Positions 8,981 to 17,578 are shown, counted from the first letter of the stretch. The stretch: 64,000 nt of DNA from Microbulbifer halophilus (GCF_026183675.1 NZ_JAPIVK010000001.1:62001-126000), one strand, 5' to 3'. Translations and numbers: made by a program. The notes: generated from the letters alone by a model not told the origin.

Positions 8981-9826
8981 TTATCCGAGATAGCCTTCCT
9001 GAAGCCCTTTTTCATACTTCTGCCTGACCTTGACCGAGATTTCGGCCGGGGTTATCACCCCGTCGTCATTCTTGTCGAAGCCGGCATTCTGCTCATAGGT
9101 TTTGGCCCCGCGGCGGAACAGCGGATCCTCCGGGTCCATGCCGATTGCCGCCGGGTAGAGAATCGCCATGTAGATATCCTCCAGCGTGCTCAGCCTGCCC
9201 CGGTGTGGCCGGAAATACATCTCCACATAGTCCAGCTGTTTTACCGCCGTCATTTTCGCCAGTTCTTCAGTGGTGGTGCCCAGCCCCCTGGCCGTTCGGG
9301 GCATAAACTGGATCAACCCGGTGGCGCCGCTGCCGGCGGCGTTCTTTATCGACGGGCTGAAGGTTTCGCCGGTCTCGAACGCCATGCAGGACATCAGGAA
9401 ATCCGGCGATATGTCGAGATTGCCGGCAATTTCCCTGACCCTGGTCTTGAAGCGGGTCGAGACTTTGGCGCCCCAGGCAATGGCGCCGTCGGGCCGGCCG
9501 CTGCCACCTCCATTCACGCGATTTTCACTGGCCGGCGGGTGTACGGAGAATACGCCCTGGAAGTACCCGGGGGTCTCATCCGTGTAGCGGGCCAGGTTGC
9601 GCCAGGTCCTTCCCCCTACGTCGACCCGGCCATCTGGCCTGGAAAAGCCGAGCACATTCCTCTGGAAATCCTCGATACGACCGATCGTCAGGGGGCCGAT
9701 CCGGCCATCCACTGCCAGCAGGGCCCAGGGTACCCGGGTGGCCCGGTTCAGTAACTCCTGCACCCTTCTGACATCATCGGGAAAGTTCCTGCCACGGGAA
9801 CCGACCGATCCGGCGAGACTTCTCAT
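8981..9826 (-). CDS. Peptidoglycan-binding/transglycosylase protein without signal peptide
   Basis: This 281-residue protein starts at ATG 9826 with a clear AAGGAG six bases upstream, so the lack of a signal peptide is real. Residues about 18-80 form a PG_binding_1 domain (RVQELLNRA, VDGRIGPLTIGRIEDFQR). Residues about 140-235 match a lytic transglycosylase/lysozyme core: MAFETGETFSPSIKNAAGSG with the likely catalytic Glu, then GLIQFMPRTA. A C-terminal DKNDDGVITPAE is an EF-hand-like calcium loop. Similar unsecreted enzymes are phage endolysins or type VI secretion cargo. There are no phage genes around, and the lipoprotein gene behind it argues for an effector. No secretion genes are visible in this window. 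Confidence 0.8.
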   Translation of the reverse strand: MRSLAGSVGSRGRNFPDDVRRVQELLNRATRVPWALLAVDGRIGPLTIGRIEDFQRNVLGFSRPDGRVDVGGRTWRNLARYTDETPGYFQGVFSVHPPASENRVNGGGSGRPDGAIAWGAKVSTRFKTRVREIAGNLDISPDFLMSCMAFETGETFSPSIKNAAGSGATGLIQFMPRTARGLGTTTEELAKMTAVKQLDYVEMYFRPHRGRLSTLEDIYMAILYPAAIGMDPEDPLFRRGAKTYEQNAGFDKNDDGVITPAEISVKVRQKYEKGLQEGYLG

Positions 9827-10044
9827 ATCCAGCTCCTTGGAGATTCAGGCTGCCCAGTGTAAAAATTGTCGCGGGAGGATAACGCGCGGCCGTTCACATA
9901 ACGGCCGCCCGAGGGAACCGCCAGTCGCACGGACGGGGCCGGGAACGGCGACCCCGGCTTCGACAACAGGTATAATCGGGCTACTGTGTACCACCTTCTC
10001 CGCCGCGGACCACCCCGCAGGCCTCCGCAATCTGAAGTCGAGAT

Positions 10045-11022
10045 ATGCCCGACCAACTTTCCCACCGCTTCTGCACCGCGCCGCTGATGGATTGGAGTGA
10101 CCGTCATTGTAGATATCTCTGGCGCCTGCTGAGCCGTCACGCGCTGCTGTACACGGAAATGGTCACCACCGGCGCCCTGATTCACGGCGACCGCGAGCGG
10201 CACCTGCAGTTCGATGCCGCGGAGCTGCCGGTGGCGCTGCAGCTGGGCGGCAGCGATCCACGGGAGCTGGCGGCCTGTGCACGCATGGGCGAGCAGTGGG
10301 GCTACAGCGAGATCAACCTGAACTGCGGCTGCCCCAGCGACCGGGTACAGTCCGGGCGCTTCGGCGCCTGCCTGATGGCGGAGCCGGAGCTGGTGGCCGA
10401 GGGACTGGCGGCGATGCGCGAGGCGGTGTCCATCCCGGTCACGGTCAAGCACCGTATCGGTATTGACGACATGGAGGACTACGCCGGCCTGTCGCGCTTT
10501 GTCGAGGCCCAGGCGGACGCCGGAATCACCACCTTTATCGTGCACGCACGCAAGGCCTGGCTGGACGGCCTCAGCCCACGGCAGAACCGCGAGATACCGC
10601 CGCTCAAATACGACATGGTCTACCGGTTGAAACGGAACTACCCGCAGTTGGAGATCGTGCTCAACGGCGGTATCGACAGCATCGACGAATGCCGCGGACA
10701 CCTGCGGCAACTGGACGGTGTTATGCTGGGGCGCGCGCCCTACCAGATGCCCAATCTGCTGGCACAGGTAGACCGCGAACTGTTTGGCGGCGAATCCGGT
10801 CCAACCCCGGTGGAAGTGGTCGGCAGGATGCTGCCCTATATCGAACGGCAACTGGGCCATGGCACGCGGCTGAACCACATCACCCGTCATATGCTGGGGC
10901 TTTTCCAGGGTGTGCCGGGCGCGCGTCGCTTCCGCCGCCACCTGAGCGAAAACGCGCACAAACCCGGCGCCGGGCCGGAGGTGCTGGAGCAGGCGCTGGC
11001 GCTTGTAACACAGGCGGCGTAA
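10045..11022 (+). CDS. dusA: tRNA-dihydrouridine(20/20a) synthase
   Basis: This 325-residue FMN enzyme reduces uridines 20/20a in the D-loop of tRNA using NADPH. Seen in order: the N-terminal FCTAPLMDWSDRHCRYL, YTEMVTTGAL, ALQLGGSDP, and the family block INLNCGCPSDRVQ with the catalytic Cys. These are followed by VTVKHRIGIDD and GVMLGRAPYQMP, all typical of DusA rather than DusB/C. A C-terminal helical tRNA-binding domain (ITRHMLGLFQG) follows. Length matches E. coli DusA (~330). It lies upstream of talB in the same direction with ~110 bp between, where a palindromic repeat sits. Confidence 0.95.
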   Translation: MPDQLSHRFCTAPLMDWSDRHCRYLWRLLSRHALLYTEMVTTGALIHGDRERHLQFDAAELPVALQLGGSDPRELAACARMGEQWGYSEINLNCGCPSDRVQSGRFGACLMAEPELVAEGLAAMREAVSIPVTVKHRIGIDDMEDYAGLSRFVEAQADAGITTFIVHARKAWLDGLSPRQNREIPPLKYDMVYRLKRNYPQLEIVLNGGIDSIDECRGHLRQLDGVMLGRAPYQMPNLLAQVDRELFGGESGPTPVEVVGRMLPYIERQLGHGTRLNHITRHMLGLFQGVPGARRFRRHLSENAHKPGAGPEVLEQALALVTQAA

Positions 11023-11044
11023 TAGTTTGGGGACTGGGACTCGC

Positions 11045-11069
11045 GTAGGGTGCGCCGTGCGCACCCTAT
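11045..11069. repeat. Dispersed palindrome, GTAGGGTGCGCC family
   Basis: An imperfect palindrome (GTAGGGTGCGCC / GTGCGCACCC) lies between dusA and talB. Close copies occur at 53468-53488, 58419-58439 and 62052-62072, and its core is embedded in the two longer repeats at 12549 and 23701. All copies are intergenic. Confidence 0.75.
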
Positions 11070-11135
11070 AGAGGCACAACACATCTAGGCGCAGCTTCTC
11101 GCCCCGCGAAAACAACCAGGCAGGTGAGGGATTCA

Positions 11136-12116
11136 ATGAACAAACTGGAACAACTCAAACAGCGCAGCCAGGTGGTCGCCGATACCGGCGATATCGAGGC
11201 CATCCGCCGCTATGTACCGCAGGACGCCACCACCAACCCGTCGCTGCTGTTCAAGGCCGCACAGTTGCCGCAGTACCGCGAGCATATCGCCGAGGCCCTC
11301 GCCTGGGCCGGCAGACAATCCGGCAACCGGGCGCAGCTGGCGGCGATGAAGCTGGCGGTATCCATCGGCGGCGAGATACTGCAACTGGTGCCGGGCGTGG
11401 TCTCCACCGAGGTGGACGCGCGACTGTCTTTCGACACCCGCGCCAGTATCGACTATGCGCGCCGCCTGATCGGCCTCTACGAGCAGATCGGCGTGGCCCG
11501 CGAGCGGGTGCTGATCAAGCTGGCCTCCACCTGGGAGGGCATCGCCGCCGCGGCGGTGCTGGAGCGCGAGGGTATCCGCTGTAACCTGACGCTGCTGTTC
11601 AGCTTCTGTCAGGCGGTGGTCTGTGCCGAAGCCGGCGTCACCCTGATCTCGCCGTTCGTGGGCCGCATCCTCGACTGGCACAAGGCCGCCAGCGGCCGCG
11701 ACGACTTCACCGCCGACGACGATCCCGGCGTACTGTCGGTGCGCAGCATCTACCATTACTACAAGTCCCGCGACTACCCGACTGTCGTCATGGGTGCCAG
11801 CTTCCGCAACACCGACGAGATTGAGGCACTGGCCGGCTGCGACCGCCTGACCATCAGCCCGCAACTGCTGCAGGAGCTGGAAGAGGATTCCAGCCCCCTG
11901 GCCGGCGGACTGGGGTCCGAAGTGGCCAGCGAAGCGCGGCCGGCGCGGGCGCTGGGCGAAGAGGAATTCCGCTACCAGTTGAACGCCGATGCGATGGCGA
12001 CGGAGAAGCTGGCCGAGGGCATCCGCAACTTCATCAAGGATCAGGAGCGGCTGGAAGCGCTGCTGCAGGAACAGATGGCCGGGAGTATGGAAAGAGATGT
12101 TGCAACAGATTCGTAA
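11136..12116 (+). CDS. talB: Transaldolase
   Basis: This 326-residue class I transaldolase of the non-oxidative pentose phosphate pathway transfers a dihydroxyacetone unit from sedoheptulose-7-phosphate to glyceraldehyde-3-phosphate. The ATG at 11136 is preceded by AGGTGAGGG; an upstream in-frame GTG at 11124 lies on that site and is not favoured. Seen: [42 protein letters not shown], and the Schiff-base Lys in [10 protein letters not shown] (about residue 128, E. coli Lys132). Further blocks are [13 protein letters not shown] and [10 protein letters not shown]. The 3' end overlaps the TerB-like gene by 20 bp, implying coupled translation. Confidence 0.96.
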   Translation: MNKLEQLKQRSQVVADTGDIEAIRRYVPQDATTNPSLLFKAAQLPQYREHIAEALAWAGRQSGNRAQLAAMKLAVSIGGEILQLVPGVVSTEVDARLSFDTRASIDYARRLIGLYEQIGVARERVLIKLASTWEGIAAAAVLEREGIRCNLTLLFSFCQAVVCAEAGVTLISPFVGRILDWHKAASGRDDFTADDDPGVLSVRSIYHYYKSRDYPTVVMGASFRNTDEIEALAGCDRLTISPQLLQELEEDSSPLAGGLGSEVASEARPARALGEEEFRYQLNADAMATEKLAEGIRNFIKDQERLEALLQEQMAGSMERDVATDS

Positions 12117-12549
12117 ACTGTTCGAACAGATCGGCGGCGACGCCGATGTGGAAGTGCGCGATGAAAAAGATGTGCGCATGATCAGCGCCGCGCTGCTGAC
12201 GGAAGTGGCCACGGTGGACCAGAAGCTCGACGACCGCGAGCGACAGACCCTGGTCCAGGTGTTGCAGCAGCACTACCAGCTGGACGCGGAAACCGCCGGC
12301 GAGCTGATGGAAAACGCCCTCGCCCACCGTGAACAGGCCACCTCGCTGTTCGAGTTTACCAAGACGGTCAACGACCAGTTCAGTGAAAAGGACAAATACC
12401 TGCTGGTGCGCCAGATGTGGCAGGTGGCGTTTTCCGACGAGGTGATCGAAGCCTTCGAGGAACACCTGATCCGCCGCGTGGCAGAACTGATCTACCTGCC
12501 GCACGGCCTGTTTACCCGGGCGCGGGCGGAGGCGAGGGGAATGGAGTGA
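12097..12549 (+). CDS. TerB-like domain protein
   Basis: This 150-residue, all-helical acidic protein starts at ATG 12097, with GGAAAGAG just upstream inside the end of talB. It carries the pattern of the TerB/DjlA-like fold: [20 protein letters not shown], then [17 protein letters not shown], then [20 protein letters not shown] and VAELIYLP. Similar small proteins are widespread in gammaproteobacteria and are often labelled 'TerB family tellurite resistance', but there are no ter operon partners here and tellurite resistance should not be assumed. The conserved Asp/Glu residues could bind a metal. Co-transcription with talB is near certain. Confidence 0.8.
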   Translation: MLQQIRKLFEQIGGDADVEVRDEKDVRMISAALLTEVATVDQKLDDRERQTLVQVLQQHYQLDAETAGELMENALAHREQATSLFEFTKTVNDQFSEKDKYLLVRQMWQVAFSDEVIEAFEEHLIRRVAELIYLPHGLFTRARAEARGME

Positions 12550-12682
12550 ATGCGGAACAGGGTGTGAGCCCCCTCCCCCCGTTTCCAGCGGTGCGGGCGG
12601 CGCACCCTGCGGCTTAGGCGCGGCCCGGATGCGTTAGGCAGCGAAAATGCCAGATCGCGTATTCCTCATCATTCCGCATTAA
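12549..12682. repeat. ~135-bp repeat, copy A, between convergent genes
   Basis: This matches the element at 23701-23836 over its whole length by eye, including GCGCGGCCCGGATGCGTTAG and the right end ATTCCGCATTAA. Ends carry an inverted AATGCGGAA / TTCCGCATT. The middle contains the GTGCGGGCGGCGCACC palindrome. It fills the space between the TerB-like gene (+) and the STAS gene (-) almost exactly. It has no coding capacity. It could be a miniature mobile element or a bidirectional terminator unit. Confidence 0.75.
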
Positions 12683-12688
12683 AAAACA

Positions 12689-13207
12689 TCAGTGCATCTG
12701 CACCGAAGGCTTCGAATAGGGCTCGCATTCCCTTTCCAGTGTTTGCACCAGGTCGCGGAAGGTTGCCGCATTCTGTTCGTTCAGGCTCATCAGCACGCGG
12801 TGGGCTTCCAGGACTTTTTCCCGCGCGGCGCATTCGTCCGGGTTTTTGCACTGCAGGGGTTCGGGCTTTGCGGAGTAGTCCCGTTCTTCGTCGCTCACTT
12901 CGATCAACGATTCGAAACCCATGGCGTCCAGCAGGTGGCGGATGCCCTTGTCGGCGCTCAGGGCGAGGGGCTTCTGGCAGCCGCGCTCCAGCGCGCGAAT
13001 GGCGATCTTGGCCATCAGGCCCAGGGTGGTGCTGTCGACGCCCTCGGCGTTGTGCAGGTCGAAGACGACATCGTTGAAGTCGTCGTGCGCAAACATTTTG
13101 TCGATAAAGTTATCGAAAGAAGTGCAAAGGTTGAGGCGAACGTCGCCGACCAGCTTGATCACGTAGATGCCCTCGTGGGCCCCAACCATAATTTGCCCGG
13201 ACTGCAT
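12689..13207 (-). CDS. STAS-domain anti-sigma factor antagonist with C-terminal extension
   Basis: Reading from ATG 13207 (AGGGG five bases upstream) gives 172 residues; an in-frame start at 13228 lacks a site. Residues 1-100 are a STAS domain: GAHEGIYVIKLVGDVRLNLC, DVVFDLHNAEGVDSTTLGLM with the phosphorylatable Ser/Thr region, and LLDAMGFESLIEV. After it come an acidic linker with a Cys pair (LQCKNPDEC) and a helical tail. Such proteins switch partner anti-sigma factors or diguanylate cyclases when dephosphorylated. The receiver-PP2C protein 300 bp upstream on the same strand is the obvious phosphatase partner, as in the HsbR/HsbA pathway of Pseudomonas (family knowledge; partner choice inferred). 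Confidence 0.85.
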   Translation of the reverse strand: MQSGQIMVGAHEGIYVIKLVGDVRLNLCTSFDNFIDKMFAHDDFNDVVFDLHNAEGVDSTTLGLMAKIAIRALERGCQKPLALSADKGIRHLLDAMGFESLIEVSDEERDYSAKPEPLQCKNPDECAAREKVLEAHRVLMSLNEQNAATFRDLVQTLERECEPYSKPSVQMH

Positions 13208-13504
13208 AACAACCCCTGGCACATCCAACCCGCCTCGAATGATTCGCGCGCGCGGACGGCAAGTTCACTTGTGGAGAACCAGACTGCGGAGGATCCGGTA
13301 AAAACCGCCGCAATACAGTTTTGTGCATAAAGTGGGCGGAGCTTACTCCTGACCGGCGGGACTGGCAAGGGGACTGATGGCGGTGTAACGGACTTACGAG
13401 TCACCACCGCCACCCCCTTCCCCGAGCCCACTCCCTGCAGCGGGCAAATCCCCTCTCCCGGGGGAGAGAGTCAGGGAGAGGAGCGCCGTTCGCGGCCACC
13501 GGAC
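13208..13504. other. Intergenic stretch with CT/GA-rich repeat
   Basis: Nearly 300 bases separate the response regulator stop from the STAS start. The only structure I see is a CCCCTCTCCC...GGGAGAGG palindrome at 13450-13484, a family also present at 15829, 53408 and 54332. The STAS gene's own promoter probably lies here, but I cannot pick clear -35/-10 boxes. Confidence 0.5.
13450..13484. repeat. CCCCTCTCCC palindromic repeat
   Basis: An imperfect inverted repeat (CCCCTCTCCC against GGGAGAGG) of a type common in proteobacterial intergenic DNA. Related copies lie at 15829-15865, 53408-53447 and 54332-54368. All are just beyond gene ends, so they may fold in 3' untranslated RNA. Confidence 0.7.
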
Positions 13505-14686
13505 CTACCCCTGCCGCAACGTCAGAATCGCAATGTCATCCGGCTGCGCCTCACAGGTATCCACATGCAGGGCGGCACAGAGGCTGTCGAGGTCGCCGCG
13601 GCTGCTGTCTATGGCGTGCAACAGGTGCGCCTCTCTCTCCAACAGATCTCCCCGCAACAGTTCCAGCACACCGTCAGAGCAGGCCACCAGGCGCCAGCTG
13701 GCGGGTAGCTCGGCACAGAGAACCTGCCAGTCGCCGCGGTCGAACAGTCCCAGCGGCCGCCCCTTGCCGGGCAGCCACTCGGCAGCACCCTCTGTGACCA
13801 GCGCCGGCATGGGCATCTGACCGGCCACCGCGTAGTGCAGTCGACGCGCGCCGCTGTCGATGGCGCCGACAAACATGCTGGCGTGCTTGTCCAGTCGCGT
13901 GGAACGCAATTCGCGGTTGACCAGATCGAGGACCTCCAGCAGATCCGAGTCCAGGGCGTCCAGCCGGGTGAAAAGCGGGCGCTCCCGCAACCGGTGCATG
14001 ATGCTGTGTTTGATCAGCGCCGTGACCAGCGCCGAGGAGACGCCGTGGCCGGACACATCCACCAGGTAGAAAGCCACAAAGCGCTCGCCGAAGAGACCGT
14101 AGTCGACAAAGTCGCCGCTGAGGTAGAGGGAGGGCACCAGCCGGTAGGCGGCCTCGATGCCGCCGGGGTACTGGTAGGGAGTCCGCGGCAGAAGGTGTTG
14201 CTGCAGCAGGCGGCCGGCCTGGTGATCCCGCTGCAGCACCTCGACATGATCGTGCAGTTCGCGGTTGCGCCGCTCCAGCTCGTCGCGGTACTCGCGGTTC
14301 TGCTGCTTGAGTGTTTCCCCCTGGGTGATGCGGCAGATGGCGTGATCGATGACGGCCACATCCTCGATCGGTTTCAGCAGGTAGTCCGCAGCACCCAGGC
14401 GCAGAGCCTGCACCACATCGCCCACCTGGCTGTTGGAGGACAACACCACTACCGCGGTTTCCGGCGACAACTGCTTGATCTTTCTCAACACCTCCAGCCC
14501 CCCCATATCGGGCAGGTGCAGGTCGGTGATGACGATCCGGAACAGGCCCGGCGCGAATTTGCCGATGCCCTCTACACCGCTCTGGGCTACGGTCACCTGG
14601 TATCCCAGACGCGCCAGCGCGCGTCGCACGAATTCGCGCGACGGCTGGTCCTCTTCAATCAGTAACAGGCTGTGGAAGTCGACCAT
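13505..14686 (-). CDS. Response regulator with PP2C-type phosphatase output
   Basis: This 393-residue protein has a receiver domain at residues 1-120, with acidic pocket EED at 11-13, phosphoacceptor Asp55 in VITDLHLPD and Lys105 in YLLKPIED. A coiled-coil helix follows (about 125-165, QQNREYRDELERRNRELHD). A SpoIIE/PP2C Ser/Thr phosphatase domain occupies about 175-390, with metal-binding motifs GDFVDYG, LVDVSGHGVSSAL and CSDGVLE and the terminal DDIAILTL. When phosphorylated it would dephosphorylate a STAS antagonist, very likely the product of the next gene downstream. It begins 27 bp after the mlaA stop, so the two are probably one transcript. No cognate histidine kinase is nearby. Confidence 0.93.
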   Translation of the reverse strand: MVDFHSLLLIEEDQPSREFVRRALARLGYQVTVAQSGVEGIGKFAPGLFRIVITDLHLPDMGGLEVLRKIKQLSPETAVVVLSSNSQVGDVVQALRLGAADYLLKPIEDVAVIDHAICRITQGETLKQQNREYRDELERRNRELHDHVEVLQRDHQAGRLLQQHLLPRTPYQYPGGIEAAYRLVPSLYLSGDFVDYGLFGERFVAFYLVDVSGHGVSSALVTALIKHSIMHRLRERPLFTRLDALDSDLLEVLDLVNRELRSTRLDKHASMFVGAIDSGARRLHYAVAGQMPMPALVTEGAAEWLPGKGRPLGLFDRGDWQVLCAELPASWRLVACSDGVLELLRGDLLEREAHLLHAIDSSRGDLDSLCAALHVDTCEAQPDDIAILTLRQG

Positions 14687-14713
14687 GAAGTGGCCCGTCT
14701 GCAGGCAGCGGAG

Positions 14714-15631
14714 TCAGAAATCGTATTCGTCATCGTCGATATCGCTGCCGAAATCGTCCTCCTGCTCGCCGTCCACAACGAGATAGTCGCGCCGCTGCAG
14801 GTAGGCATCCCGCAGCAGCAGGTAGCGATCGCCCTGCAGCAGGGTTTCCGCCTGGAGCAGGCCCGCTCGGGTCTGGATCAGGTCGGTGCCCTTGAACGCA
14901 TAGCGGGTGGCATCGTGGTCGATATGGGTCAGGGGGTTGGTATACCAGTCCACAGCCTGGCCCGGCACGCCCCGCACCGTGGACGGCCCCATAAACGGCA
15001 GCACCAGATAGGGCCCCGAGGGCACGCCCCAGGCCGCCAGTGTCTGGCCGAAGTCTTCGCCGTCGCCGGCCTCGAGCCCCATATGCTGTGCCACGTCGAA
15101 GAGGCCGGCAACACCCACGGTGCTGTTGACCAGCAGGCGGCCGGTATCGTTGCCCACCCGGCCCCATTTCCACTGCAGCAGACCATTGAAGATATTGGTG
15201 ACTTCGCCCAAATTATTGAAGAAGTTGCGAATACCGGTCTGCATGAAGATCGGCGTAATCTGGCGATAACTGGTGGCCACCGGTTTCAGCACCCAGCGGT
15301 CGGCGGTGTCGTTGAAGCGGAAGATGGCGCGGTTGAACCCCTCCCAGGGATCCCGCTCCGCCGGTTCCTCCTCGCTGGCGAAGGCACCCGCCGGATCGAA
15401 ACCGTATTCATCTTCCAGCGATGCGCCGGATTCATCGGTATCCGACCCGGTGTCGCCACCCTCGGCAAAGGGGTCACCACCATCGGCGGCCGGCTCATCC
15501 GCCTCCGGGGTCTCCTGCTCCGCGGCCGGTTCAACCGGTTCGTCAAACGGATCCTGCGCCGCCACCAGCGCCGGCGCGGCGGCCAGTATCGCGGCGAACA
15601 ACCAGGGCAAATAAACTGTGCGTCCCAGCAA
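14714..15631 (-). CDS. mlaA: MlaA-family outer-membrane phospholipid transport protein
   Basis: The best start is TTG 15631, seven bases after AGAGGAG, giving 305 residues with a normal signal peptide (LPWLFAAILAAAPALVAA). The longer frame to 15823 runs through a non-protein-like N-terminus. The core has DPWEGFNRAIFRFNDTADRW, RNFFNNLGE, LLVNSTVGVAGLFDVA, FGQTLAAWGVPSGPYLVLPF and GPSTVRG, all MlaA landmarks. MlaA removes mislocalised phospholipids from the outer leaflet together with MlaFEDB and MlaC. Two oddities: no lipobox Cys is present after the signal peptide, so it may not be lipidated. About 75 very acidic Pro/Glu/Asp-rich residues precede the domain. The C-terminus is also acidic (DDFGSDIDDDEYDF). 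Confidence 0.92.
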   Translation of the reverse strand: MLGRTVYLPWLFAAILAAAPALVAAQDPFDEPVEPAAEQETPEADEPAADGGDPFAEGGDTGSDTDESGASLEDEYGFDPAGAFASEEEPAERDPWEGFNRAIFRFNDTADRWVLKPVATSYRQITPIFMQTGIRNFFNNLGEVTNIFNGLLQWKWGRVGNDTGRLLVNSTVGVAGLFDVAQHMGLEAGDGEDFGQTLAAWGVPSGPYLVLPFMGPSTVRGVPGQAVDWYTNPLTHIDHDATRYAFKGTDLIQTRAGLLQAETLLQGDRYLLLRDAYLQRRDYLVVDGEQEDDFGSDIDDDEYDF

Positions 15632-15828
15632 AACCCTGCTCCTCTCTTTTCTCAACCTTGCGTGGGCAGGGATTCTACCGCCCCAGCCAAGTGCTAACCA
15701 CCCTCGGCAGCATAGCAGTTGGCTCAATTTTCCGATCTGAATCATCGATATTTCGTATTGCTTGAAGAGGGGGAGCACGTAGCTCCATGGCCATGACGTC
15801 CTCCTGCCTGATTTTTCCACCACACCGT

Positions 15829-15865
15829 CCCCTCTCCCCCCGGGAGAGGGTTAGGGAGAGGGGAG
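15829..15865. repeat. CCCCTCTCCC palindromic repeat
   Basis: CCCCTCTCCCCCCGGGAGAG followed by a second GGGAGAGGGG arm, ending at the base before the hvfC stop codon. It may serve as the 3' hairpin of the hvf transcript. Same family as the copies at 13450, 53408 and 54332. Confidence 0.7.
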
Positions 15866-16639
15866 TTATTGCGATGGCAACCGGAAGCCGGCGATCACAT
15901 CGAGCCCCAGCAGCTTCTGCAGCAAGTCGCGCCCGAAACCGAGCACCGCCCGCTCGTCCGCCTGTGGCAATTCCGACGCCAATCGTCGTAGCAGCCGGCG
16001 GCCGCTGGCCGGTTCCGCCTCCGCCAGTTGCAATAGGCGCGCGGTGACGGCGTTGGCCTCCATGAAGCCCACCTCGTCTTTGCGGTCGCGATAGACCAGC
16101 AGGAAAGTCGGTGTCTCCGGCGGCTCGGTGGGTCGGTAGGACGGCCCGATACGGTGCACCGGGTAGCGGTAACTGAGATTCCACGCTAGCGGCGATACCA
16201 CCGGCACCAGTTCCAGCGGATCTCCCTCCGCCAGCAGACCGGACGGCCAGGTTTCCGGACTCACATCCAGCGCCAGTTCCACCCACTCGTAGTGAGCCAG
16301 TTCCAGCAGGAACGGCGGGTCACTGGTGTACGACTTGCGCTCGTTTTGCAGATAGTGCAGGAATTCTTCGCCAATCTGCAGGAAGTAGGGGCTGGCGGAC
16401 GCGTGGCGCGAGACAAAATCCCGCACCAGCCGGTGCCAGTCGCCGTCCCCGTAGAGGCGGCGCAGCACCGGAAAACCGCCGGCGATAAAGGATTCGATAT
16501 TGTTGTAAATCAGGTCGCGGTAGATCGACAGGCGCCGGTCCTCGATATCCGACGGCGCCGCGTGGCGATCCGGCGCGCGCAGGTGGGCGGCGAACTGGCG
16601 CTGCAGCCGCTGAAAGCCGGGGTCATCGACAGCCGACAT
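15866..16639 (-). CDS. hvfC: HvfC-like DUF2063 RiPP partner protein
   Basis: This 257-residue protein has an N-terminal DUF2063 domain (about 1-100): [42 protein letters not shown], the family hallmark, and [14 protein letters not shown]-terminal domain (about 110-250) includes [16 protein letters not shown] and HRIGPSYRP. Members accompany DUF692/MNIO enzymes in RiPP operons. They are thought to bind the precursor leader and present it to the enzyme, as MbnC does in methanobactin synthesis. The start overlaps the MNIO gene's end by 17 bp, indicating tight co-expression. It is followed only by a repeat and then mlaA; no DoxX-type hvf partner gene is found downstream. Confidence 0.9.
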   Translation of the reverse strand: MSAVDDPGFQRLQRQFAAHLRAPDRHAAPSDIEDRRLSIYRDLIYNNIESFIAGGFPVLRRLYGDGDWHRLVRDFVSRHASASPYFLQIGEEFLHYLQNERKSYTSDPPFLLELAHYEWVELALDVSPETWPSGLLAEGDPLELVPVVSPLAWNLSYRYPVHRIGPSYRPTEPPETPTFLLVYRDRKDEVGFMEANAVTARLLQLAEAEPASGRRLLRRLASELPQADERAVLGFGRDLLQKLLGLDVIAGFRLPSQ

Positions 16640-17477
16640 GCACCGCCTCCCCGGCTTCCGCCTGTATCGACCGGATCCGCGCCACTTCCACCAGCAGTTC
16701 CGGCAGCGGCGGGATATTGAAATCCCGCTCCAGCAACGTGGGCACGGGGCCGTGAATCCGGTAGGCCTGCTCCAGCAATTCCCACACCGGGTCGATCACC
16801 GGCGCGCCGTGAGTGTCGACCTTCAGGTCCTCCGCCTCGTCGAAATGCCCGGCCACATGGGCGTAGCGGATCCGCTCCGCGGGCAGGCCGCGCAGGAATT
16901 CCAGCGGGTCGTAGCGGTGGTTGATCGAATTCACATAGATATTGTTGACGTCCAGTAGCAAGTCGCAGTCCGCTTCCTCCAGCACCGCATTGAGAAAGGT
17001 CAGTTCATCCAGCTCGCGGCCGGGCGCCGCGTAATAGGAGACGTTTTCCATGGCGATACGCTGTTCCAGCAGGTCCTGCACCTGCCGGATCCGGCCGGCG
17101 ACATGGTGCACCGCCTCCTCGGTAAACGGGATCGGCAGCAGGTCGTACAGATGGCCGTGATCGGAACAGTAGCTGAGATGCTCGCTGTAACAGCGGATAT
17201 CGTGCTCGCGGATAAAACCTTTCACCGACCTGACCAGCTCCAGGTCCAGCGGCGCCGGCGAGCCGATGGACAGCGATAGGCCGTGAATCACGAACGGGAA
17301 GCGCTCGGTGTATTCGCGCAGCCAGCGGCCGAAGCGGCCGCCGACACCGATCCAGTTTTCCGGTGCCACTTCGAGGAAGTCGACGGCATCCGGCGAAATC
17401 GATTCGTCCACCATCGAGCGGCGCAGCCCCAGGCCGGCGCCGTCGACGGGATAGTGTTCCGGGTGATCGACAGACAT
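16623..17477 (-). CDS. hvfB: MNIO (DUF692) multinuclear iron RiPP-modifying enzyme
   Basis: This 284-residue TIM-barrel iron enzyme starts at ATG 17477, fitting the family N-terminus ([13 protein letters not shown]); the upstream in-frame extension is not protein-like. Metal-ligand motifs appear in family order: [67 protein letters not shown] and [10 protein letters not shown]. Family members use an Fe(II)/Fe(III) centre and O2 to convert precursor Cys residues, to oxazolone-thioamide in methanobactin and Hvf products or to 5-thiooxazole in bufferins. Here the substrate is almost surely the Cys-repeat protein encoded 101 bp upstream. A strong hairpin between the two genes probably lowers enzyme expression relative to precursor. 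Confidence 0.93.
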   Translation of the reverse strand: MSVDHPEHYPVDGAGLGLRRSMVDESISPDAVDFLEVAPENWIGVGGRFGRWLREYTERFPFVIHGLSLSIGSPAPLDLELVRSVKGFIREHDIRCYSEHLSYCSDHGHLYDLLPIPFTEEAVHHVAGRIRQVQDLLEQRIAMENVSYYAAPGRELDELTFLNAVLEEADCDLLLDVNNIYVNSINHRYDPLEFLRGLPAERIRYAHVAGHFDEAEDLKVDTHGAPVIDPVWELLEQAYRIHGPVPTLLERDFNIPPLPELLVEVARIRSIQAEAGEAVHVGCR

Positions 17478-17516
17478 CAGTGCATCCGGGAAGGAGTGAC
17501 GGATTGCGAGCGAAAT

Positions 17517-17552
17517 CCCCGCAGGCGATGGCCGCGGCCATCGCCTGTGGGG
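17517..17552 (-). promoter_or_regulatory. Large hairpin between hvfA and hvfB
   Basis: A near-perfect palindrome has stems CAGGCGATGGCC and GGCCATCGCCTG extended by CCCC/GGGG with one mismatch, giving about 16-17 paired bases and almost no loop. It starts 26 bp after the hvfA stop codon. There is no T-run, so it is more likely an mRNA-stabilising or attenuating element that favours hvfA over hvfBC than a full terminator. Confidence 0.7.
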
Positions 17553-17578
17553 AACAGGTTTACGGCAGGGTGCGGCTG

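Noticed and set aside
8971-9015. Longer start for the lipoprotein at 8530
   Set aside because: It would overlap the preceding gene and put about 15 charged residues before the signal peptide. GTG 8970 has a good ribosome site and a normal lipoprotein signal.
12097-12549. Tellurite resistance locus
   Set aside because: Only a single TerB-like domain is present, coupled to talB, with no TerC, TerD or related genes, so no resistance claim is made.
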